From: Micromonospora humi
Lineage (GTDB): Bacteria > Actinomycetota > Actinomycetes > Mycobacteriales > Micromonosporaceae
DNA: 64,000 nt
Direction of reading: 5' to 3'
Assembly (NCBI RefSeq): GCF_900090105.1
Contig: NZ_FMDM01000011.1
Location: 181,763 to 245,762 of the forward strand
In this document: positions 24,099 to 32,372 of the stretch, one piece after another
Layout of the letters: each line of letters starts with the position of its first letter
Numbering within the stretch: the stretch's first letter is position 1
The notes under the pieces: model-generated
What the model saw: the letters and a program-made list of their open reading frames with translations, nothing else
Told to the model about the DNA's origin: nothing
Databases searched by the model: none
Made by a program: the position numbers and the translations under genes

Positions 24099-24461
24099 AT
24101 GCGCGTGCCGAACAACCGGGTCGCGACCCCGTCCGCAACGGTGGTCACGCGGTCGACCCTCACCACGCTCACCACCGCCGTCGGCACCGCCGGCCTCGCC
24201 GCCGCCGCGGCGAACCCCGGGCTGCTCGCCGCGGTCGACCAGCACGCCGCGGGGATCCGCGACAGCCTGCGCGGCGACCGCCGGCCGCTGACCGTGGCGG
24301 CCCTCGCGGGGTACGCCGAAGGCCTGCGCGACGCCGCGTCGGAGCACGGCTGGGCGCCCCCCACCGGCCCGGTCGACTGGGCGGCGGCGGACTGGCTGCT
24401 CACCCGACTGCTCGCGGTGTGCCTGCTGGCCCGCGCCCTCGACCCACGCCACCTGGCCTGA
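24099..24461 (+). CDS. Hypothetical protein, 120 aa, probably DUF6401-like
   Basis: Begins MRVPNNRVATPSATVVTRST, then LAAAAANPGLLAAVDQHAAG and RRPLTVAALAGYAEGLRDAA, and ends in WLLTRLLAVCLLARALDPRH. It is an Ala/Leu-rich helical protein. It resembles the small Micromonosporaceae proteins labelled DUF6401 as I remember them, but that identity cannot be proven here. TAGCCT (24085-24090) lies 8 bases before the ATG with no ribosome site, which suggests a leaderless start. The ATG at 24099 follows an unused longer frame. Confidence 0.7.
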   Translation: MRVPNNRVATPSATVVTRSTLTTLTTAVGTAGLAAAAANPGLLAAVDQHAAGIRDSLRGDRRPLTVAALAGYAEGLRDAASEHGWAPPTGPVDWAAADWLLTRLLAVCLLARALDPRHLA

Positions 24462-24517
24462 GACACGGCGCGGGGTGCCCGCGATCGCCCCGCGGACACC
24501 CCGTCACCCGTTCACCG

Positions 24518-25378
24518 TCAGCCGTTGGGCCGGCGGAACTGCTGCGTCTCGTCGCCCATCTCGCCCGAGCGGTAGGTGCCCGCACCGGACATCGACGACT
24601 GCGGCGTCGCCGGCGCGGGCTGTCCGCCCCGGTCGGCCATCCGCCGCTCGTAGTCGCCGCGGCCGACCTGCTGCGCCTGCCGCTGCTGCTGGAACGCCCG
24701 GGACTCCTCCGCGACCCGGTCCAGCCAGCCGTCCCAGCGGTTCTGCATCGGCTTGATCAGACCACCGCCGACACCGACGATCAGGATTCCCGCCACGGTG
24801 GCGAGGAACGCGATCAGCACCGGCGTGGTCACCGTGGTGGCGATGCCCACCTGGTTCAGCGCGGCGATGACACCGAGCGCCAGGATGAAGAAGGCCACCA
24901 CGTCGGCCAGCACCCGGCCGTACGAGAGCCCGCCGAGCGCGCCGGACACCAACTGTCGGACAGCGTTGGCGATGGCGGCCGCGATCACCACGATGACGAT
25001 CGCCACGAAGGCGCGTGGCAGCCAGGACACCACCCCACGGATCAGGTCGCTGATCGCGTTGGGTCCCCACACCCCGAAGGCGAACTGCAGGGTGAACAGC
25101 AGGACCGCGTAGTAGGCCAGTCTGGCCAGGATGTCGCTGGCGTCGTACTTGGTGCGTTCGAGGGCGCGTTTGATCCCGCCGCGTTCCACGGCGCGGTCGA
25201 ACCCGACCCGTTCCAGTGCCGCGTCCACGATTTTGAGGACGGCTCGGGCGATGAGCCAACCCACCACGAGGATCGCGATGAACGCGATGGCCCTCGGTAC
25301 GAAGAGCAGCACCGACCTCCAGAAGTCGGTCCAGGCCGCACTGATGTCGACCTGCCCGACCGCGAGGGTTTTCGGCAT
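24518..25378 (-). CDS. Mechanosensitive-channel-like membrane protein (conserved TM helix repeats)
   Basis: A 286-aa protein with four or five membrane helices: FVPRAIAFIAILVVGWLIAR, LARLAYYAVLLFTLQFAFGV, FVAIVIVVIAAAIANAVRQL, then VLADVVAFFILALGVIAALN and PVLIAFLATVAGILIVGVGG. The repeated 'conserved TM helix' pattern (helix, then K/R-rich amphipathic stretch) is that of small MscS-related proteins, but the beta domain of a true MscS is missing. It is replaced by a Gln/Arg-rich cytosolic tail (AFQQQRQAQQ). Start at ATG 25378 with AGGAGGG in front. A SigB-like promoter is seen upstream. Confidence 0.85.
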   Translation of the reverse strand: MPKTLAVGQVDISAAWTDFWRSVLLFVPRAIAFIAILVVGWLIARAVLKIVDAALERVGFDRAVERGGIKRALERTKYDASDILARLAYYAVLLFTLQFAFGVWGPNAISDLIRGVVSWLPRAFVAIVIVVIAAAIANAVRQLVSGALGGLSYGRVLADVVAFFILALGVIAALNQVGIATTVTTPVLIAFLATVAGILIVGVGGGLIKPMQNRWDGWLDRVAEESRAFQQQRQAQQVGRGDYERRMADRGGQPAPATPQSSMSGAGTYRSGEMGDETQQFRRPNG

Positions 25379-25413
25379 GATGTCCCTCCTGTCGCGTGAA
25401 CTGCGCCGCCCGC

Positions 25414-25438
25414 ATACCCGGTGCTTCCGGCAGCACGC
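25414..25438 (-). promoter_or_regulatory. SigB/SigF-like promoter upstream of the MscS-like gene
   Basis: On the minus strand GCGT (25438-25435), 15-base spacer, GGGTAT (25419-25414). GNNT and GGGTAT agree with the stress-sigma consensus; 35 bases separate it from the ATG and a ribosome site lies between. Confidence 0.5.
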
Positions 25439-25578
25439 GGACCGGACCGGGGGCAATTTCCCGACATGACCGATCGAATGGGCCCTGACCTGCCCTGATG
25501 TCCCCGCCTCCGGGCAGCGGGCCCGGTCACGGACGCATGATCGGAACCCGCCGGCCACGCTCCGGTTAGGCTGCGGTC

Positions 25579-27663
25579 ATGCCAGGCACCGTCGGTCGGA
25601 TTCCCACGCCGTCCGCCCCCACTCCGGGAGCGACCGCCCACCCGTGGGCCGGCACGCCGCTGGGCGACCCGCAGAGCTGGGACCCGGCGGTACGCGCGGT
25701 GGCGGACGTGGTGCTGTCCTCCCCCGTACCGATGGCCCTGCTCCTCGGCGACGACCTGACCCTGCTCTACAACGACGGCTACGCCGAACTGATCGGCGAC
25801 CGGCACCCGGGCGCGCTGGGCCGCCCGGCGGCGGAGGTGTTCGCCGAGGTGTGGCGGGAGGCCGGCGCGGGCGAGGCGCTGGAGCGGGTCTACCGGCTGG
25901 GCGAGCCCTTCCTGGAGCGGGAGGCGGTGCTGCCGGCCGACCGGCAGGCCGAGCCGGCGGTGTTCACCCGCGGCCACTCCCCGGTGCGCGACTCCACCGG
26001 CCGCATCGTCGGCGTGCTCACCGTCTCCGCGCAGACCACCCAGCTGACCCGGCAGTTGCAGAGCCTGAGTGACTTCGCCGCGGCGCTCTCCGGCACCCTC
26101 ACCCTGGACGACGTGGCCCGGGTGACCCTGCGCTACTGCCTGCACTCGTTCGACGCCGACCGGGTCTCGTTCGTGGTGGACGAGGGGACGGCGTGGCGGC
26201 TGGTCCGCCGGATCCGCGGCGAGTTGCTGGACGAGGCCGACGAGCGGCTGCCACCGCTGTGGCGCCGGATGGCCGCCGACGTGGCGCTGCCGGCGGTGGT
26301 GACCGCCCGCAGCGGCGTACCCTCGTTCGTCGCCGACGGGCAGCCGCTGCGCGAGGTCGCGGCGGACCGGCACGACGAGAAGATCCGCGCGCTGGCCGCG
26401 TTACCGCTGCGCTCGACCGTCGTGCGGGGCTCGCTCACCGTCGGCTACCAGTCGCCGCGTCCCTGGTCACCGGCGGAACGGGCGTTGCTCGCCGCGTCCG
26501 CCGAGCTGATCGGCCAGGCCGCCGAGCGGGCCCGCCGGTTCGAGACCCAGCACGGCACCGCCCAGTTGCTGCAACGCAGCATGCTGCCGGAGCGGCTGCC
26601 GGACCTGCCCCGATTGCGCATCGCCGCCCGCTACGACCCGGGCGTCGACGGCAACGCCGCCGGTGGCGACTTCTACGACGCGTTCCTGCTGCCCACCGGT
26701 GCGCTCGGCGTGGTGCTCGGCGACGTGGCCGGCCACGACGTACAGGCCGCCGCCCGGATGGGCCAGGTCCGCGCCGCGCTGCGCGCGCTCGCCCTGTCCG
26801 ACCCCCGGCCGGACGCGGTGCTCGGTGGCCTGGACCGGCTGGTGGCCAGCCTCGGCACCGAGGGCGGCACGCACGAGCTGTTCGTCACCGTGGTGTTCGG
26901 CGTGGTCGACGTCGACCGGGAGCTGGTCACGCTGGCCAGCGCCGGCCATCCCGCGCCGCTGATCCGGCGCGGCCGGGCCGGTGACGGCGCGGCCGCGGAG
27001 TTCGTCGACGTGCCGCCCGGCCCTCCGCTGGGCCTCGGCGGCCGGCAGCGCACGGTCACCGTGCCGTTCCGCCCCGGCGACACGCTGCTGCTCTACAGCG
27101 ACGGCGTGGTGGAGCGGCGCTGGCAGGACCTGGCCGCCGGGCTGGCCGGGCTGGGCGCGGCGGTGAGCGCCGCGAGCGGCGGCGATCCCCGGGCGCTGTG
27201 TGCGGTCGCGACCGCCGCCGTGCCGGGTGCCACCGAGGACGACGTGGCCGTGCTGGCGGTGGAGCACGCGGTCCGGCCCAGCCGGTCGGCCGGCATGGAG
27301 GTGCCGGCCGAGCCGACCGCGCCGAGCCGGGTCCGGCACTGGATGACCGCCCAGCTCACCGAGTGGCAGGTGCCCGACGCGGTGGTCGGCGCCGCGGTGC
27401 TCTGCACCAGCGAGCTGACCACCAACGCCCTGCTGCACGCCGGCACCGCCGCCCGGGTCGAGGTGGACCTGAGCGCCGAGCGGCTGCTCGTCTCGGTCGC
27501 CGACTCGGGCACCCGGGGGCAGGTCACCCGGGCCCAGACCGACACGCTGAGCAGCCGGGGCCGGGGGCTCGGCCTGATCGAGGAGCTCAGCGACGCCTGG
27601 GGCACCGATCCGACGGTACGTGGCTCGACGGTCTGGTTCGAGATCCTCATTCCCGCCGGGTGA
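25579..27663 (+). CDS. PAS-GAF-SpoIIE phosphatase with C-terminal HATPase (anti-sigma-type) domain
   Basis: A 694-aa signalling protein. Domain order: PAS about residues 35-155 (LTLLYNDGYAELIGDRHPGA), GAF about 165-320 (SDFAAALSGTLTLDDVARVT), SpoIIE/PP2C phosphatase about 322-558 (AGGDFYDAFLL, VLGDVAGHDVQAAARM, LASAGHPAPLIRRG, LLYSDGVVERR) and an RsbW-like ATPase about 585-694 (STELTTNALLHAG as CTSELTTNALLH; RGRGLGLIEELSDAWG). Such proteins switch partner-switching systems that control SigB-type sigma factors. The metal-binding Asp residues of the phosphatase are all present. TAGGCT 7 bases before the ATG suggests a leaderless start. Confidence 0.93.
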   Translation: MPGTVGRIPTPSAPTPGATAHPWAGTPLGDPQSWDPAVRAVADVVLSSPVPMALLLGDDLTLLYNDGYAELIGDRHPGALGRPAAEVFAEVWREAGAGEALERVYRLGEPFLEREAVLPADRQAEPAVFTRGHSPVRDSTGRIVGVLTVSAQTTQLTRQLQSLSDFAAALSGTLTLDDVARVTLRYCLHSFDADRVSFVVDEGTAWRLVRRIRGELLDEADERLPPLWRRMAADVALPAVVTARSGVPSFVADGQPLREVAADRHDEKIRALAALPLRSTVVRGSLTVGYQSPRPWSPAERALLAASAELIGQAAERARRFETQHGTAQLLQRSMLPERLPDLPRLRIAARYDPGVDGNAAGGDFYDAFLLPTGALGVVLGDVAGHDVQAAARMGQVRAALRALALSDPRPDAVLGGLDRLVASLGTEGGTHELFVTVVFGVVDVDRELVTLASAGHPAPLIRRGRAGDGAAAEFVDVPPGPPLGLGGRQRTVTVPFRPGDTLLLYSDGVVERRWQDLAAGLAGLGAAVSAASGGDPRALCAVATAAVPGATEDDVAVLAVEHAVRPSRSAGMEVPAEPTAPSRVRHWMTAQLTEWQVPDAVVGAAVLCTSELTTNALLHAGTAARVEVDLSAERLLVSVADSGTRGQVTRAQTDTLSSRGRGLGLIEELSDAWGTDPTVRGSTVWFEILIPAG

Positions 27664-27703
27664 GCCGGGAGTCGGCGGCGGCCGACCAGGGTAGGAGGCA
27701 GCC

Positions 27704-28381
27704 ATGGCCGACGACACGCGACACGGCGTCCTCTTCGACGTGGACGGCACCCTGGTCGACTCCACCTACCTGCACACGGTGGCCTGGTGGGAGGCGCTGC
27801 GCCAGGGCGACCACCGGGTGCCGATGGCGCGGATCCACCGGTCCATCGGCATGGGGTCGGACAAGCTCCTGGACCACCTGCTCGGCGCCGAGCGGGACAC
27901 CGACGCCGACGGGCGCCTGCGGGACGCCCACGACGCCCTCTACGCCGAGTACTGGGAGCGGCTCGCCCCGCTGCCCCGCGCCCGGGAACTGCTGTACGCC
28001 TGCGCGGAGCGCGGCCTGCGGGTGGTGCTGGCCACCTCGGCGGCCGAGCACGAGGTGACCGCGCTGCGGGCCGTGCTGGACGCCGACGACGTGATCGACA
28101 CCGTCACCTCCTCCGCCGACGCGCAGGAGAGCAAGCCCGCGCCGGACATCCTGGCCGCCGCGCTGGAGCAGTCGGGCCTGGCCGCCGAGCGGGTGGTCTT
28201 CGTCGGCGACTCGGTCTGGGACGTGGCCGCCGCCGGCAAGCTGGACATCCCGTGCATCGGGCTGACCTGCGGCGGCACCGGCCGGGCCGAGTTGGCGGGC
28301 GCCGGCGCGGTGGCGGTGTACGAGGACCCGGCCGAGCTGCTGGACGCCCTGTCGGAGAGCGCGATCGGCGCCCTCGGCTGA
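27704..28381 (+). CDS. HAD family hydrolase (phosphoglycolate phosphatase-like)
   Basis: A 225-aa HAD subfamily I enzyme: catalytic VLFDVDGTLVDSTYLHTVAW (motif I, DxDGT), a helical cap, VVLATSAAEHEV (motif II Ser/Thr), ESKPAPDIL with the motif III lysine, and VFVGDSVWDVAAAGK (motif IV). The substrate is a small phosphate ester, unidentified. Ribosome site AGGAGG before ATG 27704. It follows the SpoIIE gene by 40 bp in the same direction, with the antiporter 101 bp downstream; a shared transcript is possible. Confidence 0.9.
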   Translation: MADDTRHGVLFDVDGTLVDSTYLHTVAWWEALRQGDHRVPMARIHRSIGMGSDKLLDHLLGAERDTDADGRLRDAHDALYAEYWERLAPLPRARELLYACAERGLRVVLATSAAEHEVTALRAVLDADDVIDTVTSSADAQESKPAPDILAAALEQSGLAAERVVFVGDSVWDVAAAGKLDIPCIGLTCGGTGRAELAGAGAVAVYEDPAELLDALSESAIGALG

Positions 28382-28482
28382 GTAGCCGGTCAACCTGGCT
28401 GCGTCGAAAGGCTTAGTCGGCACCGGTTCGGGGCACTGCTGAGCACCTCCGCCCGGCCGACGGGCGGCGGAAGGGTGGGGTC

Positions 28483-29769
28483 GTGGAACCGGTCGATGTC
28501 GCGTTCGCTCTGTTGGGCGTCGGTGCGCTGCTGGCGGGAATCCTGCCCCGGGTGCTGGAGAAGCGGCCGCTGTCCATGCCGATCGCGTTCCTCGGTCTCG
28601 GCATGCTGGTCTTCGCGCTGCCGACCGGCCTGCCGACGCCGGATCCGCTGCGCTCGCCGGAGCTGACCACCCACCTCACCGAGGTCGGGGTGATCGTGGC
28701 CCTGATGGGCGCCGGGCTGAAGATCGACCGGCCGTTGAGCTGGGCCCGCTGGTCGTCCACCTGGCGGCTGCTGGCCATCGCCATGCCGCTGTGCATCGCC
28801 GCGGTGGCGCTGCTCGGCTGGTGGTGGGCCGGTCTGGTGCCGGCGGCGGCGTTGCTGCTGGGCGCCGCGCTCGCCCCGACCGACCCGGTGCTCGCCTCCG
28901 ACGTGCAGGTGGGCGAGCCGACCGACGCGGAGGACTCGGAGGACGAGGTCCGCTTCGCGCTCACCTCGGAGGCCGGCCTGAACGACGGGCTGGCCTTCCC
29001 GTTCGTCTACGCCGCCATCGCCATCGCCAGCACCAGCCTCGCCCCGTCGGACTGGCTCGGCGAGTGGCTGGCCGTCGACGTGGTCTACAAGCTCGCCGCC
29101 GGCGTGGGCGGCGGCCTGCTCGTCGGCTGGCTGCTCGGCAAGCTGTTCTTCCGGGCGCCGAGCGCGCTGCGGCTGGCCAAGCACTCCGAGGGCTTCCTCG
29201 CGCTGGCCGCGACGTTCCTCGCGTACGGGCTGGTCGAGGTGATCGGCGGGTACGGCTTCCTGGCCGTCTTCGTGGCCGCCCGGGCGATCCGGGCCGCCGA
29301 GCGCACCCACGAGTTCCACTCCGTGCTGCACGACTTCGCCGAGCAGGTGGAGCGCCTGCTCACCGTGCTGCTGCTGCTGTTGTTCGGCGGTGCGGTGATC
29401 GGCGGCCTGTTGGTGCCGCTGACCTGGCCGGCGGCGCTGGTCGGCCTGGCGCTGGTGCTGGTGATCCGGCCGCTGGTCGGCTGGCTGTCGCTGCGCGGCG
29501 CCCCGGGCCGCGCGTCCGAGCACTGGGTGATCTCGTTGTTCGGCATCCGCGGCGTCGGGTCGTTCTACTACCTCGCCTACGCCACCAGCAAGACCGACTT
29601 CCCGCAGGCCGAGCTGCTGTGGGCCACCGTCGGCCTGGTGGTGGTGGTCTCGGTGGTGGCGCACGGGATCGCCGCGACCCCGATCATGCAGCTGCTGGAC
29701 CGGGCCGGCGAACGCACCCGGGACAGCTCGGAGCGGGGCCGGGCGGAACAGCCGGTCCCGGCCGGCTGA
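28483..29769 (+). CDS. Cation:proton antiporter (CPA1/NhaP-like)
   Basis: A 428-aa membrane transporter with about eleven helices. Marks are MEPVDVAFALLGVGALLAGI, the LGAALAPTDPVLASDVQVGE stretch (conserved 'P(T/P)DPVLAS' with the transport Asp), TSEAGLNDGLAFPFVY (the ND pair of CPA antiporters) and FGIRGVGSFYYLAYA (arginine of the last half). It exchanges Na+ or K+ for H+ across the membrane. The start is GTG 28483 with AAGGGTGGGG upstream. It ends with a short charged tail. A second, longer Na+/H+ antiporter is at 51972-53552. Confidence 0.9.
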   Translation: MEPVDVAFALLGVGALLAGILPRVLEKRPLSMPIAFLGLGMLVFALPTGLPTPDPLRSPELTTHLTEVGVIVALMGAGLKIDRPLSWARWSSTWRLLAIAMPLCIAAVALLGWWWAGLVPAAALLLGAALAPTDPVLASDVQVGEPTDAEDSEDEVRFALTSEAGLNDGLAFPFVYAAIAIASTSLAPSDWLGEWLAVDVVYKLAAGVGGGLLVGWLLGKLFFRAPSALRLAKHSEGFLALAATFLAYGLVEVIGGYGFLAVFVAARAIRAAERTHEFHSVLHDFAEQVERLLTVLLLLLFGGAVIGGLLVPLTWPAALVGLALVLVIRPLVGWLSLRGAPGRASEHWVISLFGIRGVGSFYYLAYATSKTDFPQAELLWATVGLVVVVSVVAHGIAATPIMQLLDRAGERTRDSSERGRAEQPVPAG

Positions 29770-29779
29770 CCCGGCCGGC

Positions 29780-30745
29780 TCAGACGCCGGCCAGTCGGGC
29801 GGCGAGGGCGCGGCCCAGGTCGTGGCCGGAGCGCCAGGCGCTCTGCACCCGCGGGCGGCCGAACGCGTCGCCGGCCAGGCCGATCCCGTCGTCGTCCAGG
29901 TGGTAGGTGCCGCCCTCGCCGACCATGGTCGGCCGGGCGTACGTCCAGCGGTGCACGTGGGTCGTCGCGGCCGGTTCGCTCAGGCCGAGCAGGTCCCGGA
30001 CGGCCTGCTCGATCTCCGGCCGGGCCCCGGTGGGTTGGAGCAGGTGGCCGGCGGCGAACTGCGGCGTGGTGTGGGCGACCAGCACCGGGGCGCCGTCCCC
30101 GCGGCGGTCGCCGTCGTCGCAGACCAGGCTCAGCACCGGGTGGTCGTTGACGAACGCCCCCCGGAAGTCGGGCCAGCGGCGGGCCGGGAAGTGCAGCACC
30201 GCGGACAGCGTGGAAACCCACCGTTGGGCCGCCACCGCGCGGGTGGCCTCGGCCAGCGCCGGGTCCAGCAGCAGGGCGGCCTGCGGGCCGGGCATGGCGA
30301 GCACCACCGCCTCGGCCGCCCGCCCGTCCACCCGGGGCCCCGGCTCGACGGTCATGACCAGCCGGTCGTGCGTCACCGGCAGGCCTTCGGCCAGGTGCTC
30401 CACGAGTGAGCGAAGCCCGCGCGGGGCGGCCCAGCGCACCGGCCCGCGCACCTGTTCCCGCCCCCGCGGCCCGTACGCGACGAGCGAGTCGGTCCACTCC
30501 CGGGCCAGCCCGGCGGCCTGCCAGTCCGCCACCACCGCGGCGAAGTCCGGGTCGTCCACGGTGAAGTAGGCGGCGCCCAGGTCGGCGGGGCGGCCGTCGA
30601 AGCGCTTGCTGGCCATCCGCCCGCCGGTCACCCGGGCGCGCTCGCGCACCTCGACCGGGATGCCGGCCCGGGCCAGCTCGGTCGCGCACGCCACCCCGGC
30701 GATTCCCGCGCCGACCACCACCACACCCGCCCGGTCCGCTGTCAT
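29780..30745 (-). CDS. FAD-dependent oxidoreductase (renalase-like)
   Basis: A 321-aa flavoprotein: VVVVGAGIAGVACATELARA (FAD site), VRERARVTGGRMASKRFDGR, DLGAAYFTV, and the C-terminal GIGLAGDAFGRPRVQSAWRS, which binds the FAD pyrophosphate and ends the renalase/amine-oxidase-like fold. Family members oxidise isomeric forms of NAD(P)H or amines; the substrate here is not known. ATG 30745 is chosen because it starts directly before the Rossmann motif. The frame is open 19 codons further but reads through the promoter of the divergent DUF3072 gene. It converges on the antiporter with a 10-bp gap. Confidence 0.88.
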   Translation of the reverse strand: MTADRAGVVVVGAGIAGVACATELARAGIPVEVRERARVTGGRMASKRFDGRPADLGAAYFTVDDPDFAAVVADWQAAGLAREWTDSLVAYGPRGREQVRGPVRWAAPRGLRSLVEHLAEGLPVTHDRLVMTVEPGPRVDGRAAEAVVLAMPGPQAALLLDPALAEATRAVAAQRWVSTLSAVLHFPARRWPDFRGAFVNDHPVLSLVCDDGDRRGDGAPVLVAHTTPQFAAGHLLQPTGARPEIEQAVRDLLGLSEPAATTHVHRWTYARPTMVGEGGTYHLDDDGIGLAGDAFGRPRVQSAWRSGHDLGRALAARLAGV

Positions 30746-30768
30746 CGGTCGATCGTAGGTGCCGGCCG

Positions 30769-30794
30769 GCATGAACCCGTCGGCGCGGGGGTAC
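30769..30794 (+). promoter_or_regulatory. SigB/SigF-like promoter before the DUF3072 gene
   Basis: GCAT (30769-30772), 16-base spacer, GGGTAC (30789-30794), 31 bases before ATG 30826 with GGAGAGG in between. Confidence 0.5.
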
Positions 30795-30825
30795 TGGCAC
30801 ACCTGTTCGAGGAGAGGTGATCAGC

Positions 30826-31047
30826 ATGGCCGACCGCGCCAACGACAACAGCAACGTGAACCCGGACGCCGCCGTCAAGGACCCGGACGACTGGGTGACC
30901 GGCGACGAGCCGCCGACCGCGGCTCAGGAGTCCTACCTGCACACCCTCGCCCAGGAGGCGGGTGAGACGGTGCCGGACGGCTTGACCAAGGCCGAGGCGT
31001 CCCGCCGCATCGACGAGCTCCAGGCGGAGACCGGCCGGGGGCGCTGA
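30826..31047 (+). CDS. DUF3072 domain protein, 73 aa
   Basis: Begins MADRANDNSNVNPDAAVKDP, then DDWVTGDEPPTAAQESYLHT, LAQEAGETVPDGLTKAEASR and RIDELQAETGRGR. This is the full DUF3072 pattern: a 'DP.DW.TGDEP.T..Q..YL..L' core and a helix-hairpin-helix-like end. It is a soluble small protein of unknown function, common in actinobacteria and often stress-induced. Ribosome site GGAGAGG, ATG 30826; GTG 30817 overlaps the site and is less likely. A SigB-like promoter stands directly upstream. Confidence 0.9.
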   Translation: MADRANDNSNVNPDAAVKDPDDWVTGDEPPTAAQESYLHTLAQEAGETVPDGLTKAEASRRIDELQAETGRGR

Positions 31048-31055
31048 ACGCGCCG

Positions 31056-31556
31056 TCAGCGCGGGGGCAGGCGGTGCAGCTCGACCCGGTCGAGCCGCCC
31101 CGCCGCCACCCGGGCGGTCAGGTACGTCGCGTGCGGCTGGGCCCGCCGGTCGGTGGGTGAACCGGGGTTGAGCAGCCGCAGCCCGCCGGGCGCGACGCTG
31201 TCCCACGGGATGTGCGAGTGCCCGAAGACCAGCAGGTCGGTGTCGCCGTACGCGGTGGCGCAGCGCTCCTCGCGGCGGGTCTTCGGGCCGGTCTCGTGCA
31301 CCACCGCCACCCGCAGCCCGGCCAGCTCGACCCGGGCCACCTCGGGCAGCCGGGCGCGCAGGGCCGGCCCGTCGTTGTTGCCGTACACCCCGACCAGCCG
31401 GCGCGAGCGCGCCTCCAGGGCGTCCAGCAGCGGCACGTCCACCCAGTCGCCGGCGTGCAGCACGACGTCGGCGGCCTCCACCGCCGCCCACAGCGGCGGC
31501 GGCAGGTCCCGGGCCCGCTTCGGCACGTGGGTGTCCGCCATGATGACCAGCTCCAC
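31056..31556 (-). CDS. Metallophosphoesterase (YfcE/MJ0936-type)
   Basis: A 166-aa phosphodiesterase. The metal motifs are VIMADTHVPKRA (D-x-H), VVLHAGDWVD (GD), GVYGNNDG (GN[H/D]-type) and LLVFGHSHIPWD (GHSH), followed by LLNPGSPTDRR. It cleaves small phosphodiesters with a two-metal centre, natural substrate unknown. GTG 31556 is preferred because GGGAGG lies 7 bases before it; an in-frame GTG six codons earlier (31574) overlaps that site. The nearest gene on the same strand is the SDR, ending 36 bp upstream; the two may be cotranscribed. Confidence 0.9.
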   Translation of the reverse strand: MELVIMADTHVPKRARDLPPPLWAAVEAADVVLHAGDWVDVPLLDALEARSRRLVGVYGNNDGPALRARLPEVARVELAGLRVAVVHETGPKTRREERCATAYGDTDLLVFGHSHIPWDSVAPGGLRLLNPGSPTDRRAQPHATYLTARVAAGRLDRVELHRLPPR

Positions 31557-31592
31557 CGCGCCATCCTCCCGCACCCGGCGCGGCGGCGCCGC

Positions 31593-32372
31593 TCAGGCGC
31601 CCTGGCCCTGGTTCTGCATCAGGCCGCCGTCCATGAAGTAGGTCGACCCGGTCACGTAGTCGGCGTCCGCGCTGGCCAGGAAGACGGCGAGCTTGGCGAT
31701 CTCGGCCGGCTCCGCGGCCCGCTTCCACGGGATGCTCTGCACCTGCTCGTGGAGGTAGTCCGGGTTGTCGATCGCCTCCTGGTTGAACGGGGTGAGCACC
31801 ATGCCGGGCCCGATGTTGTTCACGTTCATCCGCATCGGGGCGACCTCCAGGGCCAGGCTCTTGGCCAACTCCAGCATGCCGCCCTTGCTGGAGTCGTAGT
31901 CCGCGCCGCCGGCCCGGGCCACCTCCTGGTGGATCGACGTGATGTTGATGATCTTGCCGCCGCCCCCGACGTCCCGGCGGTGCCGGACGAACCGCCGGCA
32001 GCAGAAGAACATGCCGTAGAGGTTGGTCCGGATGCACCGGTCCCACGTCTCGGTGTCCAGGTCGGCCACCGGGATGCCGGAGGCGTCCACCCCGGCGTCG
32101 TTCATCAGCACGTCCAGCCGGTCGAACTCGGCGAGCGCCTCGTCGAACATCGCCTCCACCTGGTGCTCGACGCTGATGTCGCCCTGCACCACCACGGCCC
32201 GCGAGCCGGCCGCCTCGATCTCGGCCCGGGTGTGGTTCGCCCCGGCGTGGTCGTGCAGGTAGTGCACCACCACGTCGGCGCCCTCCCGGCCGAACTCGAT
32301 GGCGGTGGCCTGGCCGATACCCGAGTCCGAGCCCGTGATCAGGGCGGTCTTCCCCGCCAGCCGTCCGGTCAT
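31593..32372 (-). CDS. SDR oxidoreductase (glucose-1-dehydrogenase-like)
   Basis: A 259-aa classical short-chain dehydrogenase: LITGSDSGIGQATAIEFGRE (cofactor loop), DVLMNDAGVDASG (NAG-like, here NDAG), KIINITSIHQEVARAGGADYDSSKGG with the catalytic Ser and YxxxK, and GPGMVLTPFN. The 'GSDSGIG' and 'YDSSKGG' forms are typical of glucose dehydrogenase/ribitol-type SDRs. It follows the GH15 gene with an ATGA overlap, so both are made from one message; a joint role in glucose release and oxidation is inference. The C-terminus is Gln/Gly rich (MQNQGQGA). Confidence 0.9.
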   Translation of the reverse strand: MTGRLAGKTALITGSDSGIGQATAIEFGREGADVVVHYLHDHAGANHTRAEIEAAGSRAVVVQGDISVEHQVEAMFDEALAEFDRLDVLMNDAGVDASGIPVADLDTETWDRCIRTNLYGMFFCCRRFVRHRRDVGGGGKIINITSIHQEVARAGGADYDSSKGGMLELAKSLALEVAPMRMNVNNIGPGMVLTPFNQEAIDNPDYLHEQVQSIPWKRAAEPAEIAKLAVFLASADADYVTGSTYFMDGGLMQNQGQGA

